From assembly GCA_024401335.1 (NCBI GenBank), contig JAKSLH010000011.1:20424-84423 (forward strand): 64,000 nucleotides of DNA, in the 5' to 3' direction. Origin of the DNA: Bacteroidales bacterium (GTDB taxonomy: Bacteria; Bacteroidota; Bacteroidia; Bacteroidales; Marinilabiliaceae). The notes below the pieces were generated by a model, which was not told the origin of the DNA, ran no database searches, and saw nothing but the letters and a program-made list of their open reading frames with translations. Both the position numbers and the translations under genes were made by a program. Below, one piece after another: positions 16,170 to 24,863 of the stretch (position 1 is the first letter of the stretch; each line of letters opens with the position of its first letter).

Positions 16170-17633
16170 ATGGGAAAGGAAATAACACAACTGAAGCCAC
16201 AAGGCGTTTGGGAGAACTTCTATGCCCTGACACAGATACCTCGCCCATCATTGCACGCTCACAATGCTCTCGAATATATAAAGAAGTTTGCTGAAGGGTT
16301 GGGCCTCGAAGCTGTTCGTGATGAGGTCGGCAATACCATCGTGCGCAAACCTGCTACGCCGGGCATGGAAAATCGTGTCGGTGTGATTCTTCAGGGCCAT
16401 GCTGATATGGTGCCACAGAAAGATGACAATAAGAAGCATGACTTTGAGAAGGATGCCATAGAGACTGTCGTCGATGGCGATTGGGTCAAGGCTAATGGAA
16501 CGACTCTTGGAGCAGACAATGGTATGGGTGTTGCAGCTGCCATGGCTATTCTTGCTGATAAAGATGCTGTTCATGGTCCGCTTGAAGTACTTGTGACAAT
16601 CGATGAAGAAACAAGTATGGCTGGCGCAGAGGGCCTTAAGAAGGGTGAACTTAATGGTAAGATATTGCTCAATCTTGACTCGGAAACTGAAGGTGAGGCG
16701 TATATTGGATGTGCTGGTGGACTGGATGTCAACGCAAAGTTCCATTACGCTGAGATTGAGACAGCGGAAGAGGATATCGCTATAAAGGTGAAGATAAGTG
16801 GATTGCATGGCGGACATTCGGGCATGGATATAGCTCTTGGTCGTGCCAATGCCAACAAGCTGTTGTTCCGTTTCCTTAAGTTCGCTGCTGCTAACTATGA
16901 GGCTATGCTTAGTGAAGTGCACGGAGGTAATATGCGTAACGCAATACCACGTGAGGCTTGGGCTACGGTGACTATCGACAGTGAGGATAAGGAGGATTTC
17001 ATGGAGGCGGTAGAAGAGTTCGAGGATATGTTCCGTGCAGAATATGCTTCAACGGAACAGGGACTGGCGTTTACCGCAGAAGTGGTAGAGACTCCTAAGA
17101 CTGTTATGGATGAGATGTCGGCCGACGACCTTATCAATGCGGTACACGGTTGCCCTAATGGTGTCATCAGGATGAGCGCGGAGATGTGCGATCTTGTGGA
17201 GACTTCAAGCAACTTGGCTATAGTTGACTCTAATAAGGGCATTACAGAGGTCAAGTTCCTTGTTCGTAGCTCTGTTGATACTGCTAAGGACGACATTGCA
17301 TCTTCTATAGAGAGTATATTCAGATTGGCTGGTGCCGAGGTCGAGATGAGTGGTGACTATCCAGGTTGGAAGCCTAATCCACAGTCGGAGATACTGCATA
17401 TTGTAGATGATACATATAACCGACTCTTTGGCAAGAAGCCTGAGATACGTGCCGTTCATGCTGGTCTAGAGTGTGGCATAATGGTAGGTACATATCCTGA
17501 TTGGGATATGGTGAGCTTCGGACCTACAATTGAACATCCTCATTCACCAAGTGAGAGGGTCAATATCCCTAGCGTTGACAAGTTCTATACTTTGTTGAAG
17601 GAGATATTGAAGAGTGTCCCAGTTGAGAAGTAG
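16170..17633 (+). CDS. pepD: Aminoacyl-histidine dipeptidase (M20/PepD)
   Basis: A 487-residue cytosolic metallopeptidase of family M20C that cleaves dipeptides such as Xaa-His. Metal-site residues are in place: QGHADMV with His77 and Asp79, GADNGMG with Asp116, and TIDEETSM with Glu146/Glu147 as catalytic base and ligand. SGLHGGHSG opens the lid domain, and the C-terminal HAGLECG and FGPTIEHPHSPSERV complete the active site. The length equals that of E. coli PepD (about 485). A strong terminator follows. Confidence 0.95.
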   Translation: MGKEITQLKPQGVWENFYALTQIPRPSLHAHNALEYIKKFAEGLGLEAVRDEVGNTIVRKPATPGMENRVGVILQGHADMVPQKDDNKKHDFEKDAIETVVDGDWVKANGTTLGADNGMGVAAAMAILADKDAVHGPLEVLVTIDEETSMAGAEGLKKGELNGKILLNLDSETEGEAYIGCAGGLDVNAKFHYAEIETAEEDIAIKVKISGLHGGHSGMDIALGRANANKLLFRFLKFAAANYEAMLSEVHGGNMRNAIPREAWATVTIDSEDKEDFMEAVEEFEDMFRAEYASTEQGLAFTAEVVETPKTVMDEMSADDLINAVHGCPNGVIRMSAEMCDLVETSSNLAIVDSNKGITEVKFLVRSSVDTAKDDIASSIESIFRLAGAEVEMSGDYPGWKPNPQSEILHIVDDTYNRLFGKKPEIRAVHAGLECGIMVGTYPDWDMVSFGPTIEHPHSPSERVNIPSVDKFYTLLKEILKSVPVEK

Positions 17634-17655
17634 AAACTCTGTTGAGATAGATATT

Positions 17656-17690
17656 AAGGCTTGTCGTGATACGGCAAGCCTTTTTCTTTT
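17656..17690 (+). terminator. Terminator of pepD
   Basis: An 11-bp stem (17656-17666 with 17672-17682, one G-U) with the loop TGATA is followed by TTTTTCTTTT. Confidence 0.9.
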
Positions 17691-17794
17691 TCGAAACGAT
17701 AAAGCTTCGTAAAATGAAAACGACACAACGCCAGAACAAGAGTTCCCGTGTGATGATGTTAATTGTGATTGTTGATTAGGAGAAGGCTCGCAGT

Positions 17795-17825
17795 AAAAAA
17801 AATAGTGCTGGAAGATTCCAACACT
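17795..17825 (-). terminator. Terminator of the tRNA operon
   Basis: A 10-bp stem (17804-17813 with 17816-17825, one G-U) with a very tight loop is followed on the minus strand by eight Ts. It lies 7 bp beyond the 3' end of the Thr tRNA. Confidence 0.88.
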
Positions 17826-17831
17826 CTGCCG

Positions 17832-17903
<72 letters not shown>

Positions 17904-17912
17904 AAGAAATTG

Positions 17913-17985
17913 AGCGGAAAACGAGACTCGAACTCGCGACCCCAACCTTGGCAAGGTTGTGCTCTACCAACTGAGCTATTTCCGC
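17913..17985 (-). tRNA. tRNA-Gly (GCC)
   Basis: A 73-nt cloverleaf with acceptor GCGGAAA/TTTCCGC, anticodon stem CAACC/GGTTG with loop TTGCCAA (anticodon GCC), T-arm containing GTTCGAGTC and discriminator T. It lies 9 bp from the Thr tRNA. Confidence 0.95.
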
Positions 17986-17991
17986 ATTGTG

Positions 17992-18066
17992 TCGGGGTAC
18001 AAGGATTCGAACCTTGGACCCCCTGCTCCCAAAGCAGGTGCGCTAACCGGACTGCGCTACACCCCG
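17992..18066 (-). tRNA. tRNA-Pro (TGG)
   Basis: A 75-nt cloverleaf with acceptor CGGGGTG/TACCCCG (one G-U), anticodon stem CCTGC/GCAGG with loop TTTGGGA (anticodon TGG), T-arm containing GTTCGAATC and discriminator A. Confidence 0.95.
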
Positions 18067-18079
18067 AAAGAATTTAGAG

Positions 18080-18167
18080 CGGAGTGAGGGGGATTCGAAC
18101 CCCCGGTACGGTAATCCCGTACGTCAGTTTAGCAAACTGGTGGTTTCAGCCACTCACCCATCACTCC
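18080..18167 (-). tRNA. tRNA-Ser (GCT)
   Basis: An 88-nt class II tRNA with acceptor GGAGTGA/TCACTCC, anticodon loop TTGCTAA (anticodon GCT), a long variable arm with a GTACGG/CCGTAC stem, T-arm GGGGGTTCGAATCCCCC and discriminator G. It is the promoter-proximal gene of the operon. Confidence 0.95.
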
Positions 18168-18210
18168 AAACTCAGTCAAACTCCGACTAATGCTTTCTCG
18201 TTCGACGGTG

Positions 18211-18240
18211 CAAAGGTAGCGACTATTTTTTAAACTGCAA
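18211..18240 (-). promoter_or_regulatory. Promoter of the tRNA operon
   Basis: On the minus strand the -7 element TACCTTTG occupies 18218-18211, and a TTGC box lies 18 bp upstream at 18240-18237. This approximates TTTG-N19-TAnnTTTG and would start transcription some 40 nt before the Ser tRNA. Confidence 0.65.
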
Positions 18241-18343
18241 GCGTTTGGTTCGTTTTTTTCGAGAAATTATGTGATGCCATCGGTGATGAAATTTCAAAAT
18301 TAAAAAATGTGCGTTTTCTGCTGATTATAATTTCAAAGTTGCT

Positions 18344-18351
18344 TACCTTTA
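18344..18351 (+). promoter_or_regulatory. Probable -7 element of recA
   Basis: TACCTTTA departs from TAnnTTTG only in the last base and lies 22 bp before the ATG. No convincing -33 box and no recognisable LexA-type palindrome is seen between 18240 and 18374. Confidence 0.4.
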
Positions 18352-18373
18352 CACACAAAGATAATAATACGAT

Positions 18374-19405
18374 ATGGCAGAAGATATAAACAAGGAGAGA
18401 GAGAGCAAGCTTCAGGCATTGAAACTTACTCTTGACAAGATTGACAAGGCTTATGGCAAAGGTACTGTAATGCGTTTGGGAGACAGACCGGTGGAGAAGG
18501 TCCCTGTAATCCCTACTGGATCGTTGACTTTGGATCTGGCTCTTGGTGTCGGAGGTTACCCACGTGGTAGAGTGATTGAGATATATGGCCCAGAGTCTTC
18601 TGGTAAGACTACTTTGGCTATCCATGCTATCGCTGAAGTTCAGAAGCAGGGTGGTATAGCTGCTTTCATTGATGCAGAACATGCTTTCGATTCTTTCTAT
18701 GCAGCAAAGTTGGGTGTCGATATAGATAATCTTTTCATCACTCAGCCTGATAACGGTGAGCAGGCTCTTGAAATAGCTGAGCAGATGATACGTTCTTCTG
18801 CTATCGACCTCATTGTGATCGACTCAGTTGCGGCTCTTACTCCTAAGGCTGAAATCGAAGGTGACATGGGTGATAATAAGGTGGGTCTTCAGGCTCGTCT
18901 TATGTCACAGGCTCTTCGTAAGATTACTGGTGCTCTCAACAAGACTAATACAACATGTATTTTCATCAACCAGTTGCGTGAGAAGATCGGCGTTATGTTC
19001 GGTAACCCAGAAACAACAACAGGTGGTAACGCACTTAAATTCTATGCTTCTGTACGAATTGATATCCGTAAGGTGTCCCCTATAAAGGATGGCGACGAGG
19101 TGATCGGTAATACTGCCCGCGCTAAGGTGGTGAAGAATAAGGTCGCTCCTCCATTCAAGAAGGCTGAATTTGAAATTCGCTACGGTGAAGGTATATCTAA
19201 GGTTGGTGAGATACTTGACCTTGCCATAGATATGGATATAGTTAAGAAGAGTGGCTCTTGGTTCAGCTACAACGAGTCAAAGCTTGCTCAAGGTCGCGAT
19301 GCTGTTCTCGCTTTGTTGAAGGACAATATTGAACTTCAACAGGAAATCGAGGCTAAGGTCAGAACACGCCTTCAGGGTGGTGAATCTGCACCAGCAGAGG
19401 ACTAG
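18374..19405 (+). CDS. recA: Recombinase RecA
   Basis: A 343-residue DNA strand-exchange ATPase, the central protein of homologous recombination and coprotease of SOS repressors. Walker A is GPESSGKTT at 72-80. Walker B lies in [14 protein letters not shown]. The L1/L2 DNA-binding region includes [20 protein letters not shown], and the C-terminal domain is complete with an acidic end (ESAPAED). The length is typical. It is monocistronic, divergent from the tRNA operon, and closed by a strong terminator. Confidence 0.98.
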   Translation: MAEDINKERESKLQALKLTLDKIDKAYGKGTVMRLGDRPVEKVPVIPTGSLTLDLALGVGGYPRGRVIEIYGPESSGKTTLAIHAIAEVQKQGGIAAFIDAEHAFDSFYAAKLGVDIDNLFITQPDNGEQALEIAEQMIRSSAIDLIVIDSVAALTPKAEIEGDMGDNKVGLQARLMSQALRKITGALNKTNTTCIFINQLREKIGVMFGNPETTTGGNALKFYASVRIDIRKVSPIKDGDEVIGNTARAKVVKNKVAPPFKKAEFEIRYGEGISKVGEILDLAIDMDIVKKSGSWFSYNESKLAQGRDAVLALLKDNIELQQEIEAKVRTRLQGGESAPAED

Positions 19406-19434
19406 TTATGTGAGTGATATACTGTTTCGATATG

Positions 19435-19467
19435 AGGTCATCCGTTTTTTTCGGATGACCTTTTTTT
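19435..19467 (+). terminator. Terminator of recA
   Basis: A perfect 10-bp stem (AGGTCATCCG at 19435-19444, CGGATGACCT at 19452-19461) with a T-only loop is followed by seven Ts. Confidence 0.93.
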
Positions 19468-19522
19468 GTTGGTCATATTTATTTGATGTATTTTCGTGCA
19501 ACAAACAAAAACTGTCGAATCA

Positions 19523-21169
19523 ATGTATAGGTTGTTAATACTGTCGTTTATAGCTGTCTCTTGTGTGTGCCGTGCAGAGTGCATAGATAGTCTCCTTGTT
19601 GTGCTTGATCAAACTATTGATGAAAGCGAAAAATACGAGATTGAGCGATGTAAAAGAATTGATCAGATTAACATTTGGCTTTCAAATCCAGAGATTACTG
19701 AGGAGTCTGAATACAAGTTGAATTCCAAAATGTACGATGAATATGAATCGTATGTGTGTGATTCTGCTTGGAAATATGTAAATAGAAATATTCAGCTTGC
19801 AACTAAGAAAGGTAGGACAGATTGGTTGCGAGAGTCTAATGTAAAGAAGGCGCACGTGTTGGCTACAGGTGGCTTGTTCACAGAAAGTGTGTCATTGCTC
19901 AAAAGTATGTCTCCCTTTGAGCTGGAAAGCGATGAAATGAGGGCTCTTTATTACAAATGCTTATCAGATGCTTATTTGTATCAAACGGAAAATAACGAAG
20001 ACAATGAATATTTTTTCGTGTACAATGATTTGTGCCGTCAGTATAGCGATTCTGCTCTGTTATATGTAAAAAAAGGCTCTTATCTAGAACTTATAACGCT
20101 AGCTCCTGAACTGGTAAAAGATGGTAAGATAGCTCAATCAATTGAGCTGCTGCAAAATTCATTGGTTGATTATCCAACGGATTCTCATGAACGATCAGTG
20201 GTATACTCACTTATGTCGTTTGCTTATTACTGTAGTTCTGATTTTGACCGACAGATGGAATGCTTGATACGAAGTGCCTTGTCTGATATCCGTAGTGTCG
20301 TTATGGAGAATAGGGCTCTGAGAGAAGTGTCTGAAATACTATATAAAAAAGGAGACCTTGTAAGGGCTAACAAATATCTTAAAAAGAGTTTGTCTGATGC
20401 AACCAAATTCAACTCCCGACTGAGAAACATGCAGTCGTCTAAGATGCTACCTGTCATTGATGCTGCTTATCAAAAGCAAAAAGAGGAGCAGCAGACTAAG
20501 ATGAAGCGGTATATGTGGATTATTAGCCTTTTGTCTGTATTGATACTTTTGGCTATGGCTTATATTTATCGTCAGATGAATAAGCTGTCAAGCGCCAACA
20601 GCAAGCTAAAGGACCTGAACAACGAGTTCAAGGATCTTAATGGTGAACTGGTCAGAATGAATGATGCAATGACGTCTACTAATGGGCAGTTGCGTGAGCT
20701 CAATCACATAAAGGAGGAGTATGTAGGGCGTTTCATGGAACTTTGTACCATATATATAGCTGAATTTGACTCTTTCCGAAAGAAACTTCATAAAGCTTCT
20801 GGTTCGACCAAGGTTTCTGATATGCAGCGATTGTTGAGCTCTGATGAATCTGTTGAGGCTATTTTAAAAGAGTTCTACAAGACATTTGATAAGTCGTTCT
20901 TGAATCTGTTCCCCGATTTCGTTGAAAGCGTTAATTGTCTGTTCCCAGAGGAATATAAGATAGAGTTGAAATCTAATGATCGTTTTAATACTGAGGTCAG
21001 AATATTGTCACTTATTCGTTTGGGAATAACCGATAGCGAAAAGATTGCAAGCTTTCTACGTTGCTCAATAACTACTATATACACCTACAGGTCGAAGATG
21101 AAAAATAGATCGCTCTGTCCTGATGATTTCGAAGCGCAGGTTATGGCTATTGGCTACGATTCTGTATAG
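19523..21169 (+). CDS. susR: SusR-like membrane-spanning transcriptional regulator (DUF6377 type)
   Basis: A 548-residue protein starting at the ATG at 19523, which begins a signal-like segment (LLILSFIAVSCVCRAE). An upstream start at 19496 would bury that signal. Residues about 25-325 are helical TPR-like repeats placed in the periplasm. A membrane helix lies at about 332-350 (IISLLSVLILLAMAYIY), a cytosolic coiled coil follows (about 355-400, with repeated L-K/N-D-L-N), and the C-terminus has a helix-turn-helix-like segment, SLIRLGITDSEKIASFLRCS (about 495-514). This layout is that of SusR, the maltose-sensing activator of the starch genes in Bacteroides, and the starch operon lies just downstream beyond greA. 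Orthology is inferred from architecture and context. It shares 16 bp with the 3' end of convergent greA. Confidence 0.75.
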   Translation: MYRLLILSFIAVSCVCRAECIDSLLVVLDQTIDESEKYEIERCKRIDQINIWLSNPEITEESEYKLNSKMYDEYESYVCDSAWKYVNRNIQLATKKGRTDWLRESNVKKAHVLATGGLFTESVSLLKSMSPFELESDEMRALYYKCLSDAYLYQTENNEDNEYFFVYNDLCRQYSDSALLYVKKGSYLELITLAPELVKDGKIAQSIELLQNSLVDYPTDSHERSVVYSLMSFAYYCSSDFDRQMECLIRSALSDIRSVVMENRALREVSEILYKKGDLVRANKYLKKSLSDATKFNSRLRNMQSSKMLPVIDAAYQKQKEEQQTKMKRYMWIISLLSVLILLAMAYIYRQMNKLSSANSKLKDLNNEFKDLNGELVRMNDAMTSTNGQLRELNHIKEEYVGRFMELCTIYIAEFDSFRKKLHKASGSTKVSDMQRLLSSDESVEAILKEFYKTFDKSFLNLFPDFVESVNCLFPEEYKIELKSNDRFNTEVRILSLIRLGITDSEKIASFLRCSITTIYTYRSKMKNRSLCPDDFEAQVMAIGYDSV

Positions 21170-21630
21170 AGTGTTATGTTGTCTATCCTGAGTTTTATTG
21201 TCCCTGCTGGAACCTGTGCCTCTACAATATCACCTACTTTCTTGCCTACAAGCGCTTGAGCTATTGGCGACTTTAGCGAGAGTTTGCCCTCTTTTAGATT
21301 GGCCTCGTGTGGACTGACTATCGTATATGTCATCTTGGCGTTATTCGCCATATTGGTGATTTCTACCTTGCGGAAAAGACCAACGACATTGCCGTCAAGG
21401 TTTGATGTGTCCATTACTCGAGCATATTGCAGCACTTTTTGTTTGTACCTGATCTGTCCCAATAGTTTGCCCTGGGCTCGTTTTGCGGCGTGGTATTCAT
21501 AGTTTTCACTTCTGTCGCCTTGTGCTGCGGCTTCTGCAATGGCATCAATGATGCGTGGCAGTTCCACATTAATCATTTCGTTCAATTCTGCTACTAGTTT
21601 ATCGTAGCATTCCTGTGACAGATACTCCAT
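21154..21630 (-). CDS. greA: Transcription elongation factor GreA
   Basis: A 158-residue factor, the standard length, that rescues backtracked RNA polymerase by stimulating transcript cleavage. The start MEYLSQECYDKLVAELN is typical. The N-terminal coiled coil carries the acidic tip region, with ERSENYEY-like GDRSENYEYHAAK. The C-terminal FKBP-like domain has SPIAQALVGKKVGDIVEAQVP. I rejected an upstream ATG at 21693 because the added residues are not family-like. The gene lies between the SusR-like gene (convergent, overlapping) and susC (divergent). Confidence 0.95.
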   Translation of the reverse strand: MEYLSQECYDKLVAELNEMINVELPRIIDAIAEAAAQGDRSENYEYHAAKRAQGKLLGQIRYKQKVLQYARVMDTSNLDGNVVGLFRKVEITNMANNAKMTYTIVSPHEANLKEGKLSLKSPIAQALVGKKVGDIVEAQVPAGTIKLRIDNITLYTES

Positions 21631-21653
21631 TCCTTGTGTAGTTTTTTTTTCTG

Positions 21654-21661
21654 CAAAAGTA
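21654..21661 (-). promoter_or_regulatory. -7 element of greA
   Basis: On the minus strand this reads TACTTTTG, 23 bp upstream of the chosen ATG. A GTTG at 21682-21679 gives a slightly short 17-bp spacer. Confidence 0.5.
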
Positions 21662-21896
21662 TATTTTTTCTTATAAAACAACGGCTTCCTCAATCATTAG
21701 AGCCATAGATAATTACAGTTTTGTTCTAAATGTGTATTGAGAAAGTTTAGATATGGTATTTGCTAACTATCAGAATATCAATTTTGTAATATCTGGAATG
21801 TTTAGATTTTTCTGAGATACCAATAAGATGATTAACTATTCTTAAGACATTTGCCTCGACAAATTAATCAATCTTTAAAAAAGGAATCTAATCGCT

Positions 21897-24830
21897 ATGA
21901 AAGGTATTCTAAAAATTAGTCTTTTAGCCTTGAGTTTCTTGTTTACATTGATAGGTGCTAATGCGCAAGTTAATGTTCACGGAAAAATTAAGGACAACAC
22001 CGGTGAAGTTCTTGTCGGTGCGACAGTAATTGTCAAAGGTACGTCGCAAGGCGTAATTACAGATGTCGATGGTATGTATAATATTAATAATGTGGCTGAA
22101 GATGCTACATTGGTATATACATATATCGGATTCTCTACCGTAGAAGAGGTTGTCGGTGGCCGCACGGAGATAAATGTCGTGCTGGAAGATGAGACTACAA
22201 CTCTCGCAGAAATGGTCGTAGTGGGCTACGGTTCTCTTAGTAAGAAGGAGATATCGAGCTCTATTGTTCAAGTTGATAAGTCTTCGTTCAACCTTGGTGC
22301 TATGAATAACGCCATGGAACTTATCTCGGGCAAGGTTGCCGGTTTGAATGTCAATACAACGGCAGCTGCCAATCCTAACTCATCATCGTCATTGCAGGTG
22401 CGTGGTGCGACATCAATCTCAGCAAGCAACAGTCCGCTGGTAGTCATTGATGGTGTAGCAGGAGGTGACATCAGAAACATTGCTCCACAGGACATCGAGA
22501 CAATGACAGTGCTCAAGGACGCTGGTTCAGCTGCCATCTATGGTACACGAGGAGCCAACGGTGTCATTCTCATCACAACAAAGAAAGGAACAGGTGAGGT
22601 TGGCAATGTACATGTGACATACGACAGCTATGGCGCATTGAACGTTGCAAAGAAAGCTCCAGAAGTGCTTTCGGCTAATGAGTTCCGTCGTTCACGCAGA
22701 GGCAACGATTATGGTGCAGATACCGACTGGTATGACGAGATTACTCGTAAGGTGGCTTACGACATGAACCAGTACATCTCAATAGATGGCATGGGTAAGT
22801 CGGGTTGGTATACTGCTTCGCTTAACTACAAGGATGCTAATGGCCTGGATATTGTCAGCAAACGTCGTGAATTCGGCAGCCGCTTTGCAGTTGAACAGAA
22901 AGCAATCAACAACAGACTTACTTTGGGTGGTTCGTTGAGTGCACGCCGAGTAAATGAGACATGGGGAGATGACGGCCTGTTTGACACAGCTCTTAGCATG
23001 AACCCAACAATGCCAATTAAGAATGAGGATGGATCATACTACCAGCCATCATCTCCAACAGGAGCGAGAAACCCTGTATCAGAACTTGAACAGCTCACAA
23101 ATCATGGCAGGAGAATGTATGTTCTCGGTTCGACAGAGGCAAAGTTGAATATCATTAACACTGATAAGCATAGCCTCAATACATCGATTAGTTACTCATT
23201 GCATTACAACGATCTTAAATCGGACTTCTATGCGCCATCAACAGTAGCAGAGTCGTTTTGGAATGGTTACGCAGGTCGTGCATCAATAACATACCAGAAG
23301 TGGTACACAAACAGAGCTGAGTGGCTTGGCAACTATTCCCTCAACATTGATGCTCATAACATCAAGCTCATGGTAGGTTATACATATGAGAAGAGCAATT
23401 GGGAGCAGATGTTTGAAGAGAACCGCGACTTCGCATACGACAAGATGTTGTATCATGGCATAGGTAATGGTCTTTATCTTGGTGAAGGCAAGGCTAATAT
23501 GTATGCTGGCGCATCGGAATCGGCACTTGTTGGTTTCTTTGGCCGTGTAAACTACAACTGGCAGGATATGCTCTTTGTTTCGGCATCTTTGCGTCATGAA
23601 GGTAGCACAAAGTTTGGTAAAGACAATAAGTGGGGTAACTTCCCAGCAATATCTGCAGCATTCGACATGGCAGGTTTGCTCAATATGAAAGATGTTATCA
23701 ACAGCATGAAAGTGAGAGCATCATACGGTGTTACAGGTCGTTCTGACTTTGACGCATATCGTTCGCTTGCAACATACACATCAAGCAATAGCTATTTTAT
23801 GGATGGTCAATGGGTTGTAGGTTATGCTCCATCTGTGAATGCAAATCCAAACCTCGCATGGGAGAAGAGCACATCGGCCAACTATGGTGTTGACTTCGAG
23901 TTGTGGCACAGAATCAGAGGTTCGATTGAATACTTCGATCGTCGCTCTAAGGACTTGCTCTATAACTATACAGCTCCTCAGCCTCCATTCGTTTACTCAA
24001 CAATACTTGTCAATGTAGGAACTACAAAGAATACAGGTATAGAATTGACACTCGATGGTGATGTGACAACAAATAAGGATGGTATCCTTTGGACATCTGG
24101 CATCAGCTATTCATTGGGTCAGACTAAGCTCACCAAGCTCTCTAACGACATCTATCAAGCATCATACATCGAACTTTATCAAAAGGGTGGTGTTGGTACG
24201 AGCGAATATTATTTCAGAGTCGAAGAAGGCGGCAAGATTGGTCAGTTCTATGGCTATGAATATGCTGGAGTCGACGAGAACGGCAATATGCTTGTTTATA
24301 CAGACGAAGGCGAGAAAGTTTCTGCATCGAAAGCCGACGCAAAGTATAAGAAATATATTGGCAATGGTGCTCCTAAGCATTTCCTCTCATGGAATAACAC
24401 ATTGCGTTATAAGAACTTCGACCTTAGCCTCAATTTCAAAGGCGCTTTCGGATTCGACATCTACAATACCCGCAAATATAATATGGGTCTGACAGGTTGT
24501 GGTTCTGACAATGTATTGCGTTCGGCATATCTTGGTGATAAAGAGGTTAAGTCGCATGGTGGCGTAATATCATCATATTTCCTTGAAAAGGGTGACTACT
24601 TCAAACTTGAGAATGCAACACTTGGTTACAACATCATACCAGAAAACAGAGATGTAGTTGACAATTTGCGAATCTACGTCAGCGCAAAGAACCTCTTCAC
24701 TCTGACTGGTTATGAAGGCAACGATCCTTCTATCGTAGCAACAACAGGTATCACACCAGGTGTTGATAACTCTTCGGCATATCCGCAGGCAACACAGTTT
24801 ACACTCGGTGTCACTTTGCGATTTAAGTAA
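21897..24830 (+). CDS. susC: SusC-like TonB-dependent starch oligosaccharide receptor
   Basis: A 977-residue SusC/RagA family importer with a signal peptide cleaved near 23 (GANAQV). A carboxypeptidase-regulatory-like domain (about 24-100, VNVHGKIKDNTGEVLVGATV) is followed by a TonB-box region (EMVVVGYGS), the plug (about 120-235, with LQVRGATSIS, PLVVIDGVAGG and GTRGANGVILITTKKG) and a large barrel ending FTLGVTLRFK. It moves maltooligosaccharides across the outer membrane together with SusD, using TonB-derived energy. The assignment to starch comes from the downstream GH13, GH97 and starch-binding genes. It is first in a five-gene operon. Confidence 0.93.
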   Translation: MKGILKISLLALSFLFTLIGANAQVNVHGKIKDNTGEVLVGATVIVKGTSQGVITDVDGMYNINNVAEDATLVYTYIGFSTVEEVVGGRTEINVVLEDETTTLAEMVVVGYGSLSKKEISSSIVQVDKSSFNLGAMNNAMELISGKVAGLNVNTTAAANPNSSSSLQVRGATSISASNSPLVVIDGVAGGDIRNIAPQDIETMTVLKDAGSAAIYGTRGANGVILITTKKGTGEVGNVHVTYDSYGALNVAKKAPEVLSANEFRRSRRGNDYGADTDWYDEITRKVAYDMNQYISIDGMGKSGWYTASLNYKDANGLDIVSKRREFGSRFAVEQKAINNRLTLGGSLSARRVNETWGDDGLFDTALSMNPTMPIKNEDGSYYQPSSPTGARNPVSELEQLTNHGRRMYVLGSTEAKLNIINTDKHSLNTSISYSLHYNDLKSDFYAPSTVAESFWNGYAGRASITYQKWYTNRAEWLGNYSLNIDAHNIKLMVGYTYEKSNWEQMFEENRDFAYDKMLYHGIGNGLYLGEGKANMYAGASESALVGFFGRVNYNWQDMLFVSASLRHEGSTKFGKDNKWGNFPAISAAFDMAGLLNMKDVINSMKVRASYGVTGRSDFDAYRSLATYTSSNSYFMDGQWVVGYAPSVNANPNLAWEKSTSANYGVDFELWHRIRGSIEYFDRRSKDLLYNYTAPQPPFVYSTILVNVGTTKNTGIELTLDGDVTTNKDGILWTSGISYSLGQTKLTKLSNDIYQASYIELYQKGGVGTSEYYFRVEEGGKIGQFYGYEYAGVDENGNMLVYTDEGEKVSASKADAKYKKYIGNGAPKHFLSWNNTLRYKNFDLSLNFKGAFGFDIYNTRKYNMGLTGCGSDNVLRSAYLGDKEVKSHGGVISSYFLEKGDYFKLENATLGYNIIPENRDVVDNLRIYVSAKNLFTLTGYEGNDPSIVATTGITPGVDNSSAYPQATQFTLGVTLRFK

Positions 24831-24863
24831 TTAAAGAGATAAACACTTTAATATAGACATAAA

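Noticed and set aside
18080-18167. Possible integration (att) site at the tRNA-Ser gene
   Set aside because: No integrase gene and no duplicated tRNA 3' end is found on either side. The operon is intact and followed by its own terminator.
18240-18374. LexA/SOS box upstream of recA
   Set aside because: I searched for a clear inverted repeat near the -7 element and found none. Bacteroidota SOS boxes vary, so absence is not proven.
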